From: Pycnopodia helianthoides
Taxonomy: Eukaryota; Echinodermata; Asteroidea; Forcipulatida; Asteriidae
DNA length: 64,000 bases
Direction of reading: 5' to 3'
NCBI GenBank assembly: GCA_032158295.1
Contig: CM063251.1
Coordinates: 14,335,757-14,399,756 of the forward strand
Both the position numbers and the translations under genes were made by a program. Below the pieces are notes generated by a model. The model was not told the DNA's origin, searched no databases, and saw only the letters and a list, made by a program, of their open reading frames with translations. The first letter of the stretch is position 1. Each line of letters begins with the position of its first letter. Positions 10,701 to 24,000 of the stretch are shown piece after piece.

Positions 10701-13700
10701 AAGGTGTCGTAAGAATCTCAACCACTGTTTTTCGGGTTGATTCGCCATTGTATTCTGGCTTCTTCAAGGCGCGTTCGAATAATCCTGCGTTTCTGTTTCA
10801 GAATGTTTGTTTTACCATTTCTCAAGTTCCCCGTTCTATCCTTTGCGCTACATGATTCTATTCAGGTCAGCTCAGAACAGAAATGACGTTTAAGTTCTGT
10901 CTGCTCTGAGCCGACTGTGTCTTTCTAGGTCGCATAAGTCCTTTCTGCTCTGAGCCGACGTTCTACTCAGTTGAAATTGATATAATTTAATCAGTGATAA
11001 GGTAAAAACTCAATTAGACAAAGAATATTTTAATGAAATAAATATTAAGTAATATCGAGAAAATAATCCTACATTTTGTAAACCTACAAAAACACCATAA
11101 ACACAGAGTTGATAAGACTTGCTATTGGACAGGGGCTGATCATCTGCAGACGAAAACAATGACTTAAACGTTAGTTCTAAGTTCTTACCCAACGTCCGCG
11201 ACCTCTTACCAACCCTAGGTGTCTTTATAAACACCGACCAAGTGATGGGAATCGCCATCAAGAAACTAAGATCAGAATAACTGCTGCGCGAGAATAACTA
11301 AACCTGTCTTATTGAGGCACGTAAAACGTAACGGTGAAACTTTCATGTTCCTTTGCCTATTGATATACTAATTTTAAATAATATGAGGACCATTTTGAAG
11401 AAAATATACACTTCTTTAAACAACTCTACAACTTTAATTTCCGGAACGAAACGACTGGATAATTTTTAAGCCCACGCATCTGTGTTCAGTACTTATCCAG
11501 CCCGCCATTTAAGGAGTCAAGCACGTGAGGGTGTGGACCCTCGCTTTGCTTTTAAATTTTAAAATTACACACAAAAACGTTGATGAAAACGCTTTACACA
11601 TTGACCTACTGCCTACGTGACGACCTCATTCGTGGGGTGGGGTTGGGGTTTAGGTGGGGGGGGGGGGGGCTACAGTCAATAGCCCGCTAGTATTTGGTCT
11701 ACATGATGCACGATGGTACTGTGTGTTTGAAATACTCAAATAAATATGTAGGCCTTCGTCACAAACTCTCAACAAACTGGTGAAGACATCCTCGGCCTCA
11801 TTTTACTGAAGAAGACAGGTGCCCCATTTGGTCAATTACTCTGATTTCTGAAGTTGTTTTTAAGGGGCTCTTCAAACTAAACGAGATGTAGTCGAAAGGC
11901 GTCCCTTAAAGCTCGTTGGAGAGGCATTTTGGATTATTGCCAGAAACCTTTACAAACAGCTGGAGTGGTGACTATCAGTTCTCTGGTTCCTTTGATTCAT
12001 TATTAGTGTATCAGAAATAATCTGGAGTATTGTGTCTGCGTGAGATAGTGCAGCTGCAACCAAGCTGTTGGAAGTCGGGTTCGAACTTTTAAAGGAACAT
12101 CACAGAATTGGTTTTTGCTAACAAAACAGTTGCTGGCAGTGTAAGCACTTTATGTAATCCACCATATACATAAACTGACAAACCTGTAGAAGTTTGAGAT
12201 CGATCGGCCATCTGGGTCACGAGAAAATAGTGAAAAACCGATTACACATTTGCATGAAATCATAAAGATTCAACAAATGAATAAAACGCTCACTGAGCGA
12301 TAAACTCCAATCGGAATTTTTTTTTATTCATTTCTCATCAAATATGGCATTTCAGACAGAAATATTTCAAGGGATGTTTTCTACTATCATCATCATTAGA
12401 CCGTGTAAGTTTTATTTAAATCTGTGATCAAAAGTATATTTTACAAGTTTTTTTTCGTACCAATTCTGTAATGTTCCTTTAAGCAAAACACATAAATCTT
12501 TGTTTTTTTTCTCTCTCTGCGCAAGTAGGGGTCGATTGGTTAGGCATGTGTGTGACTCTGAAAAACAAAATAAATGACGTCACACTTAAACAAAAAACTT
12601 TATAGAGATATTCTACATTTAAAGGTTGGTCTCAAACTTAAATAAGACACACAAACATGTTTCTTGTTGTTGTTGTAGCTGTTGTTGTTGTTGTTTTCTG
12701 CGCACAGGAGTACAAGTAATGATCGATTGGTTAGCCCCGTGTCTGACTCTGAAAAACCAAAATAAATTGCGTCATACCCTGACAGATAAACTTTATAAAG
12801 GAATTTCTTCTTTACAAATGCCACATCAGGTCCTTAAATATGATATGTTCGATTCGTAACGTTTTCAATTTTACAAGATCAGCACCTACAGAAAAATATC
12901 AAATTAGTACTTTAGAAAAACATGTACGTTAATGGGGAATTAATTTTCTTTCTGAAACGGTCCCCTGCATGTCACGAGGCCCTAAATGGCATACTCAACC
13001 CGCGGCAACAGTTTTCGAAGACAGGAATCGATACAGGGTGAAAGGGAGAGGGACAGAGAGTGGGAATCAATGACTGTGTCTGAACTGGAAATGATCAGAG
13101 GAAGTTGGGATATAATAATGGATGAGTTCCAGAACTTTGCATGCCAGGAAAGGAAACAACAAAAACTGGATGAGTTCTTTCCATCGGACTTCATTACTCC
13201 ACAGTAGGTTGCAATGCTGCCAAATGATCAGTGTGCAATCAAGTGGCAGACATTCATTTTGGCGTTCACCCAACGGTAGAATCCGACGAAACGTCTCAAA
13301 GCAGCCCCTGAGAGGCAGCTGAGAGTGGTTCCGGGTATCATCGGGGCTTCGTCTATAAACCCGCCAAATTAACAACAGGTTCCTGAATTACGTACTGTAA
13401 GATTCGTTGGAAAAAATAATCAAACGAGCTACAGAAGGGATTTCAGTACATTTTGCACTCATCACTAGCCATCCATATTTTTATTTATTTATTTATTTTT
13501 TAATGATATAATATTTTATTGACTTTGTTTGCTTTGTTTTAAACATCTTTTTCACAATTTTTTTAATAATTTGTTTTTGTTCCAGAACAAAAGCCTCTGC
13601 AAATGGAGCTGGATCCAACATCACAAAAGTGATGATCGGTAGACCAAACCATGCATTTCAGGTAGGTAGGCACAAACTCAAATGGTCATCTTTTCAATTT

Positions 13701-16700
13701 CGGTAAAATTCAATCTATGGCTACCTGTTAACTTCTATTATTTGTGCAAATGATGGCGACCAAGGTCGATGACTGAGGCAACCAAGCTCGATGAGCGACT
13801 GCAGACTGAAATAAAACAAATTTTAGTATAATGGTAGAATGGTAGTTATTACAGAGAGTGCCCAGTGAATGAGTGGTCATACCCGATGGGTTGCCCATAA
13901 GATACAAAAGAGGCTTTGTTCGTGGCTGTTTCACAAAAAGGGAAAATGCATGGATTATGTCTCACATTCTGTCAGATCATACAACCCATTGATATACCAA
14001 ATCTCTATACAAAAATGCGTATACATAAATCTTTTTCATCCAAAATACTTTTGTTACAGGGAGAGCGTCCCGACAACTGTTAGCCAAGACCTGGCTGCTG
14101 CAACCACCGGGAACGAGGCAGTCTGGACACCCAGGGAGCAAACGCCACAGAAACATCCACCGCTCACGAGACAATATCCGTCACCCGCCCTCCCGCCCCC
14201 AAGAAGGAGTCCAACGCCGGGGGTTGGACCGGGGTCAATTCGGACGAGGTCCACGGGCCGTCTGGTATCCAACCGGGGAGAGGTTGTTGGGGATACCATC
14301 GATTCGCTGGCGCCCCGTAAACCGTACCCAGAGATGGACTCTGTCGGTGTGGTTGGCGAGATACCGGCAACGACGGAGGAAACCAAAGTCGTGCAAAAAG
14401 AGGAGGATTTTCCCGTGAATAAACGATGTAAGAAAATATAATAAATGTATACCATTAACCACAACAATCAACGACCAAACATGGTTACCCCATCCCTAAC
14501 AGACCCTTCCTATGAAATATGTAAATTGAACATCGCGCGTGCGCACTCTCCCTACTGGTTGGCAAAATGAGTGAACATCGCGCCTTAGTGCACAACTCTA
14601 TGGCGTTTGCCAACCAATAGTGTCTGTACGCATGCGTGAATGTAATTTACATACTTCATGGGAAGGGTCGATTCCCCAAGTAACCCTAACCCCCTTCCCC
14701 AAACTAAGAGGGATGTTTTTCTTAAATATTCTTTTTTATAATGTTGAATGAGCTATACACAGTGTCACGATTACGCTGGCAATCAAACAGGGGCAACAGA
14801 TGTTCCCGGTCTTTTGGTAGTTTCAATTATTTATTTATTTAGGTTTTTTTGTCTGATGCTGCTGCTAATGACGATGCAATTATGTTATTGTTGTCTATTT
14901 CTTCTTGTTGTCGTTGCTTTTCTTCATTAATCTCGTCGTAGTCGTTGCTACACTGCAAAAACTGGGGTGTTCAATTTAACAACCCCGGTGTTAGTAGAGG
15001 ACCACACCAAGAATTTTCACCGGTGTTAAAATTGTGGGTGTTATTCTAACACATTGGTGTTATTCTTTACACTCATGGTGTCCTGACAAACCCATATGGG
15101 TGTAAATAATGACAACAAAAGTGTTAAAATGACACCAAATTGGTGTAGTCCTCTAGTAACACCGAAAAGTGTTATTATTTTTTGCAGTGTATTGTTAATA
15201 GTTACACATTCCTTTCTCAAAAAAGAGTAAACATTGATAATTGAATGGAAATGAAATCCACCTGAGAGTTCGGACATTGTATTTCCTTTGTAATAAATCG
15301 CAAAACCTAACATCGCTTTTTTTTTTGCTCCGGTTTTCTTTTTTTAAACAGTTCCGCCGAACGAGAAGAAATCCGAGCTATTTATAGATTCCGGTATCTT
15401 CCCGTTCATAGCCATGGGTGTCCTGTCAGCACTCTTCATCACTATGATGATTGCAGCTCTGTATTTTGCAAGGAACTCCGCAGGGGTAGCACACCACGCT
15501 CAACTGCTTGGGTAAGATATTGTGAATCTCCATAGAACAGGAACGAGAATCATCTTCTCCGATTTGGGTTTCAAGGTGTCCAAAAGACGTATTGACCCTG
15601 CTCAAGTTGTTTTCATTGCAATCTTTATCAACAATACAGCTAAGAATAAGCTATAAATAAATAGTAAACTTGCTGTTACAACCATGTATTTGATCACTTT
15701 TGTGGGAGTGGTGGCTCTGCAAAGAGCCGGTGTGTGGTCTCGACGTTTCGAACAGCATACTCTGCTCGTCTTCAAGAGGTATTTCATATTTAGCGCTCAT
15801 TTGTTAATCCAAAATAATACCACAGCCCTCGCTGGTTCCCATTTATTACACCTGGGGTAAGAGAAGCAATTTAAAGTTAAGTGTCTTGCTTCAGGACACA
15901 CGTGTCTCAACCGGGATTCGAACCCACAGTCTGACCGTTGAGTCCGATGTGCTAGACCGCTCCACCACGAGTATGTAACTCTACGCCCATGACCGCTACA
16001 CAATCACATCTTGTGACACATGACTCTTTTTGCTAATTAGATTACTAAAAAAGACAATAACGTAAGTTTGAAGAAAGAAAAAAAGTTTACTTGATAAAAA
16101 GTTAGTAGCAGTATCAATCTTTTTGACGGAATGTCGGTCGACAACGCCGCACCTTTAAAAAGCGTTGCAAATTCGAAGGTCTTAATCGAGGCCTCAAAAG
16201 CCTTTTCAAGTTACTATTAACAGAACTGACCCAGACAGAGCGGACCAAGCCTAGTTCCTTTAGAACAAGGGCCCAAATTTGTAGAGCAGCCTACAAAATA
16301 GAGCAGCCTACAAGAATAAATGGTTGCCTCAAAGTGCCTTCTAAACAAAACAAAAATGAAATTAGCGGGGAACCAGTCACAGACGGTGCGTGTTACACGG
16401 TGTTTTGCTTGGTAACCTCATTCTGGCTCAGCTACTTCTTGTGTGCTACTCTATGATGTGGCACTGCATGAGAACATCATGAAGCACTAAGATGGGCCTG
16501 TGATCACAAGCAGACTGCCTCAAGGCAGGGGCAGGGGTGTGAAGAGGGAGGGGGAGTAGATGACTAATAAGAACTATTTTATTGGGGTTGATTTATGAAT
16601 GCGCCGTCCATGAAGTCAGCTGAACATGACGTGTTCGTGATGACCAGTAGGCCTACACTTTTCCTTTAGGATGACTGGAATTTTCCGAAGAAGCTGTTGC

Positions 16701-18002
16701 GCTGAGTGAATTTGACGTCCCGACTACAGTCACCTTCTTTCCCCTTATCAATGTATAGGCCGTGTCCGAATTGGCGGCTACGGCTACGGCTAGGGCTTGC
16801 TCTCCGCGTTGAAGTGTAGGGAGTCCTTAGCAACACCCCTAGCAAGAGTAACAGCCGTAGCTGCAGCTGCCAATTATTTCGGACACGGCCTTCAAACTAG
16901 CAAAAAAGCTCGAGTGAAAAATCTTTCGTATACCGAATAAACGTTGGGATAAACAACAGTTCCCTGCCTGCCTTACTGAGTGAGATCGGACAGAAAAACT
17001 GCGCATAAACGATTGGAGTGAATGTTCCTTTTAAGTATTCATAAAAAAGCTTACCCTTCAGAAAGGTGGTCACATGACCATGAACCGGGCTTAAAGACTG
17101 GTTGGCGAAAGCCACGCGCCTTCAGCGTTCATAACCATAAGCGTGTTTGCGCGCAAGCTGACGCCGCACGGGCGTTGAGCGTTGAAGCATTTTGGCTCAT
17201 GCGAAGCCATGCAGTGAAGCAGGAATAGAAAAACCTTAGGAAGAGACAGTCCAATTTTACTTCTTTTTGGGTCTTCTTTTCTTTTACGGAATCCCAGAAA
17301 AGGGTATTTTAATGAATGGGAATAAAAGAGTATTGACTCATCTTAAACGGCTGTTAAAACCTTGCAGGGTAAGTGGTCATGCAATAAAGGACCTCCAATC
17401 TTGCCGTTTTTAAACGACCGTTTAAGACCTCGTCGCCACTCCTTTATTTCCTCATTATATGATGACCGTATCCCTTGATCAACTCCCTCGTTATTAAAGC
17501 AAGGCCACTCAAATGTTAAGAGAGAACATAACAATAAAAATAAAGTGTCTCACCCCTTTAATGGAATTACTTTTTTTTTCTCTCGAGGTTTTAATTCTTT
17601 GGTTCAGACTGCAGAACTACAGCTTCCTCCCCTTAATGCTTAATTGATAGATCCATGTGGTTCTATTTTTGAAGGACATTCCAGACCTTAGACACGTTTT
17701 CATCCGACTCCCTTCCTGCATGCAGTGTCTTCCATATTGCTGACGCTTTGAGGCCAATATTGGACGCTTGTGCGTACGATATCAACTAATAACGGATATG
17801 AAATATAGAGAACCAAAATTAGAACAATCTTAATGCAAAACACATTGTTTTGTGTGCAACATAGGTTCATATGAAGAGATGCTGCATGCTAGGGGCATAG
17901 TCGATAGAAACGTTTTTCTTTTTTATCTACTTTTAAAGCGTTCATTAGTTACCAGACTTTGATCTTTTTTATTCATGAAGTTCAAATCCCGCTCTAGTCA
18001 TT

Positions 18003-18058
<56 letters not shown>

Positions 18059-21000
18059 GAACCAAGTTAGCTTCTGGTTTATTACAAAATAGATTATAAT
18101 ACAAAACTGTCTGAGAAGTGTTATAATTAAGCTGTTGTTCCAAAATGTGCCTTATCCGAAATTATTATTATTATTTTATCGAATTGCACAAAGGTTTCAA
18201 TTGGTCCAAACAGTTCTATTAACGTGAAGGACATGACCTTGACCGAAACCTTCCACATCATCGGGGAAACGTGTGATGTATTCTGTTTTATGGCTGCTTG
18301 CCAGGTTCTCCTCTTGTGATAGTATGGTAGCTTCAGCTATAGAGATAACTAGGTTTCTAGATATGCAGTCTGCCTTCAAACATTCCATCCATATCTCGCC
18401 AGGTCTTCCCCATGGTCTGGATGTGGAGACTACACGTTTTAGTTGGGTATCTTTTGGGATTCATCCTAATGATGCGGCCAAAGTACCTGGGTCGTTTTTG
18501 TGTTTCTTTTTCAGTGGTAGATTCAGTCCCAGAGTTTCCCTAAGTGTGGATCTATCTGTAGTCTGGTTTACGCCCGTGGTTTTCCTGAGTTTGTTCATTT
18601 CAAATGTTGGTAAACATCAAGTTCCTGTGGCTGAGCCGTCAGAGTGTGGGTTCGAATCCCGGTCGTGACACTTGCTTTCTTGAGTTAAGACGCTTATAAT
18701 ATTTGTTTTCTCATCACCATGGAGTCTGATGGTTAGATGTTGTTGTTGTTGTTGTTGATACTATTGTTGTTGTTGTAAATGATAAGTAATCCATTTGGCT
18801 GCCGGTGCTGAATACTCCTGAGGAGTTGAGATGGTGTCGCTAAGGGCACAATGAATGGGGGTGTAAGGCTCTTTGAGGGGCCCACTTGTCTTGAAAAGTC
18901 GTATGTACACATTATTGTTATTATATAGTGTCAACTATGGCTGATAAATACACATTACAACGTTATCTCGAATTCGGTCAGAAGATTTTCAAACAAACAC
19001 ACACAAAAGTATGAAATTAAAATCAGAGAAGGCAAAAGAAAGATAGTGTAAGCTATAAGGAAGTCGAGTTAAGAAAAATAACTCAAAAGATGAATCTTTG
19101 TCGTACTAAAAAAAAATATATATACGGAGAAATCGTTTGGTATATACTGTAGAGACACGGGAAGGAGGCCAGCCCTCTAATTAAAGAGGATGAGCATTCA
19201 CCAAAATAAAAATAAAGCCAAATCCATACGATGACGTCTAAAATACAAAGTGATCTGCTGCACTTGAACTGATTTTAATCCTCCGATGGCACATGATACA
19301 AATAGCACAGCACAGTTACTTGTATATGAAGGGCAAAAGGTTAACCCGAGGCTGGCTGCATACACACAAATTTACAATATCCGATTCAACTAGCCCTTAA
19401 AATGAAAAAATTTATCTAATACAATGATTATTTAAATACAAAACAATACTCACAGAGAGCTCTATGACATTATTCCTCCCTAATGATTGGTATTTGGAGC
19501 ATGGCTCTGGCCATGCCCCCTACAAAAAAAAAAGAGAAATACCAATTGAGAATCTTGCTGAGTATGTTTGCTATTATTGTACCACTGGGTGCCATTTCCA
19601 GGGTTATCAGATTACGGGTGTACACCTGCCTAGTTCATATTGTATTTTACAGACAGTTTCAGTTGTGTCTAAAGATTTCATCGAAAACCAGAGCAATTGC
19701 ATTACGTCACCTTGACGATATACATATATATTTTTTACTTTGTTTTCAATTCTTTTTTTCCTACTTTTTCTTCATTGACCTTGGGTTGAACCTGTCTTCT
19801 TTGGTTGACGATTCCAAATGCAACAGAAACCAGAAAACATCCAGCACGCCCGTACGTCGCAGAACCCTAATCACGTTCTTCGGTGCGTCAAAACCCAGTT
19901 TTGCGATAAATACCGACATCGCGAAAATCAGCCTGCGCTAAAATGTTACGGCAGGAAACAGAGCAGGGTGACTAAACGAGGGGCTTGCGGCCAGGGTGAA
20001 ATTCCCCCGAACCCCCGGGGCCGATGCGTCACGCGTCCTGTGCCAACCGTTCTTACCCGTGTAGAGATCTCTCTTTATTACTTTAAAGTCGGTTTCACTT
20101 CAAAGGGAGGGGGAGGGGCCGTTTTACCAGTACATAATAATTATATTCTTTGAGATTGTCAAAAAATAAATTGACTTTTCGTTAAATCATAGACCGATTC
20201 ACAACCCCGCCCAAAAGTACACTGCACATGTGAGCAACCACTGCCTTCCTCTATTGAGCAGCACATGAGACTTAACGCCGCCCTGTGAGCAGCTAGTTGT
20301 AGCTGCACGTCAACTTGTTTCACCAATGTGTGTTGGTGAATGCGCAATCATGGCATGTGATTTTCCACAGTGCATCACGGGAAAAGGGGTTTGAATGGAT
20401 CGGTCCTTTAGCAATGATATATTTATTTTGTAGAGACAGTGCAGGTGAGTGAGAAACTCTCCAAGAGAATCCACTTATAAATGTGGTATCCCTTTTTAAC
20501 CTACATTCCAAACGTTTGTTATCTGGTAAGGCACCTGACTCTCAACGTCATGGCACTGAGCCAATAAGAGTGCGTCATGGCAAAGTGAAAGGTGATTGTG
20601 TCAACTGATGTGCAATACCACATGGTGTAATCCCTGTTTTTTGTTTCCCCGTTTTATATAATAGCATGAAACAAGTTGGAATTGGACAGCTTCAGAGAAT
20701 GGCGCCACCACCGGGGCCTGGCGCTTTCAGCACGGTGACCTTCCGGAATACAAAGGATTCTGTGACGGGTAAATACTTTATGAATTATTCATTTAATGGT
20801 TTAGACTTTTTTTGTTTCAGACTTGGGTCTTAGACTTATCTGAGACACTTCTTTCATCTTGTTCAGCTGCGTGATACTTGACCCCAGTGCGTTTGTTTAA
20901 AAATACCCGGGTCTTGGGTAAAAAAAAACTTTAAAAACCCAGCAATTCTCCCGAGATGAATCGATTTTTTTTCAAAACAAATAAATTATTTAATAGATGT

Positions 21001-24000
21001 TAAATTTGCACCGGGGATAAATATTATTATTTGGTTTTACCCTTTCACCGACGTGTGTATAGCACTGTAAACCAAACAATAAAGAATTTATGATTGATAT
21101 TTGTTGATGATTGATACATATCTACAGACCCTCAGAAGAGAAAAAGAGTTTCAAGAGGATGCAACAAAATGTCTTTGATTAGTGCAAACAGCGCGTTTTC
21201 TGGTTGACTGTTGACTACAGCTATATACTATGTAGATGAGTCAAGTAGTTTGGTATCGATAATTAAGCTAGCAGTGTTTTAAAGACACTGGGCACTATTG
21301 GTAATTGTCAAAGACCAGTCTTCTCACTTGGTGTATCTCAACATATGGATAAAATAACAAACCTGTAAAAACTTGAGCTCAATTGGTCGTCGAAGTTGCG
21401 AGATAACTATGAAAGAAAAAAACACCCTTGTCACACGAAGTTGTGTGCTTTCAGATGGTGGATTTCGAGACCTCCAATTCTAATTCTGAGGTCTCGAAAT
21501 CAAATTCGTGGAAATTTACTTCTTTCTCGAAAACTATGTCACTTCAGAGGGAGCCGTTTCTCACAATGTTTTATACTATCAACCTCTCCCTATTACTCGT
21601 TACCAAGAAAGATTTTATGCTAATAATTATTTTGAGTAACTACCAATAGTGTCCACTGCCTTTAAGTTAACAAAAAATATGAAAAGGTAAGCTAAGAAAA
21701 TTATTTACACGATTAACAACGAGGAAATGAAACGCTGTGAGATACGATGAAACTAAAACGGATCGACTGTAAAAGGAAACGCAACAAAAATTTGCAACAA
21801 AAAAAAGGGGTAAAAGAATAACAGAATAACAGAATGCATACCAGGAAGTGGTTGCAAAAAGAAAACACGAAAGTAAAGATTGAAAAGGTCAATCACAGAC
21901 TTCACTCCTCCTCGATCATAACAAGTTCGCTTTGTCACGATATGTGTGTAATGCTCGAAACTACATTTGTGTATATGCTGCGATTTGAACTTACTACTGT
22001 TGTGTCATCTGTAATTGTTTTTAAAACAACACCATGAATGGCTACCGGTGAACTTCACTGTTGGACTTCCTTGCTGTCTTTGAATCGAGACAATGCGTAT
22101 CACCGGAGCTGCATTATGTAAACATCATATGGTTCAGTTGTGTACAACACAATGCGCATTCCTCGCATACATTGCATTGTGTAGCAAAACGCTTTCAAAG
22201 TTTTGCTTTGAGATAAGTTAATGGCCATGCATGTGACCCTGATTGAAAAAAAAATACATTATTATGTTATCAATGAAAACATCTTTAGCGTTGGTTTGGA
22301 ACTTTTGCCAGAACTAGGTTAAATGTCTGTGGTTGTTGGGTGGGGGGTCAGGATTACATGATTCAGCTCGCTGTGACCAAAAGCTGCACTTACAAAACTT
22401 CTTCGCTCCTCCAAAGGAAGGGATGACTACTCCGAACACTGGCTTCTTCATAGACTGTGCAAGTCTCGCGCGTATTCGAAATTTGGGACCGTTAAAGTGC
22501 GAGAGTTTGTTTCCCTTTCACACGTTAATAGCAATGTGCGTGGGACCAAATTGGTCCTAACACGTTAGAATACGCGCGAGACCTGCGCGGTCTATTGTGA
22601 GTTGTTGCTTCATATTCAGTGCCCTTGACATCATAACGTACCACGTGATCGATTAAAACATTGTACAAATTGCTCTCGTACAAAATAGAGCTTTAGTCAA
22701 ATGATTAGGATATCAATCTTTAGACCTGTCATAGAAGGGTCTTGGTTGAAACCGTTTTTACTAGTGCAGGGAGCAGTGAAACTGTATAGGGAATGCACAA
22801 TGAAATGGTAAATCAGGGTTCAAAGTTTGTGTTACCACGTTGTGCCAAATTTTGGGGTAACACAACGTTCAACCCTGAGTTACCGTTGGTTTAATCGTTT
22901 GCATTCCTCCCTCGGTTCGAATTCTAAATCGGCGGCAGCTTGCGTGGAGGAAACACTGGGAAAATGTTTGAAATGTATTCTGACCCAAAAAGTTCCATCC
23001 AAGAATGACAACAAGATGCTGATGCGAATTTAACCTTTATCAAATTTAACATCTATTAAAGATGATGATGTGTTTTTCTCGAATTGTGTGTTTCTTGAGT
23101 GAATCGCTAGAAGGTACATCGCCTATACAAGGGTTGTGTTTGTACATGCTGGTATCAAAGTATATCTGGCATTCAAGGTGTTGAAAACATCATGACATGT
23201 TATCAATAGACCACTTGCATTGGACGCCATCTTTGATGAAACGTGAACGCGTGAAGAGCTATCAATGGCCGAGAGTCGTGCGCAGCGCGTACACGCGTGC
23301 ACGTTTCCAATGTTTTTCATCAAAGATGGCGGTCAATGACTTCACGTGCAATCCGCATCATACAGAGAGTTACACTAAACATGAGTTTATGTGATTTGAT
23401 GCCTTGCATGGTCGATATATACGGAAACACCATGTGATAATGTAGCTGTATGAGTTGAAATAGATGAACATTATGGGGTTTAATTATTGTTTTCTTCGTG
23501 GCACAGGTGACTTTGCAGTTAATATGTTTGCTGTTCGGAACGACGAGAGAGAAGAAGCAGAGCGCATGTCCTCTGACGTCACCGAGTCAACCATGGTACC
23601 GACTTTCACTGCCATTTGTAATACGCCAAAGATGAATGTAACGTAGATTCAGCCCAAAGGGAGGCCGAGCACCCGACTGCTGCTGTAGTCCTGCACAGAG
23701 ACCTTCCGGATGTTGTGAGTAACCCGCCTTCGCTATGCAACAGTTTAGTCAGTAATCGGCACTCCACCGGGAGCAGTCTGTACATGGACCTCATGAACCT
23801 CAGTCGGAACACCCGGATCCTGGAGGAATTGGCCGCGAGAAAAAAGACGATCCGGATCCGGGATCCAACCCAGCTGGAGCTAGATTGTGTGCTTCCGGAT
23901 TTGTCGGATTATGACGGCGGCGAATCGAGGCGCGGTCGGCTTCAGCTCTGCCGCCAGACTTCACTGGACTCTGTCCGGTGCCGTGACAATCTCCCATTAC

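Larger units (their letters stand above)
7785..14059 (+). other. Intron 1 of the receptor-like gene (6.3 kb)
   Basis: It contains a half palindromic MITE (8625-8820), an old family F MITE (9648-9855), poly-G and poly-C runs (10003-10012, 11658-11671), a TTAA element (12089-12482), a local duplication (12483-12840) and a 76-nt exon-like block (13586-13661) whose phase does not fit. No complete second gene was seen. Confidence 0.5.
15512..20664 (+). other. Intron 3 of the receptor-like gene (5.2 kb)
   Basis: It holds an inverted tRNA-like SINE (15797-16010), a palindromic MITE (16758-16890), a GTT array (18002-18059), a truncated SINE (18612-18910) and unassigned sequence. Open frames at 18273-18668 and 19464-20153 have no splice or family support. 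Confidence 0.5.

Noticed and set aside
12986..13207. Open frame with SELEMIRGSWDIIMDEF, faintly like a globin first helix
   Set aside because: No following globin helices, haem-binding histidine context or splice sites; downstream frame has several stops.
15905..15990. tRNA gene
   Set aside because: B box and A-box-like motif are present but the rest does not fold as a cloverleaf and continues as a SINE body.
19464..20153. Overlapping plus-strand frames of 83-152 codons
   Set aside because: Codon content and composition look like non-coding AT-rich DNA; no exon boundaries fit the surrounding gene.
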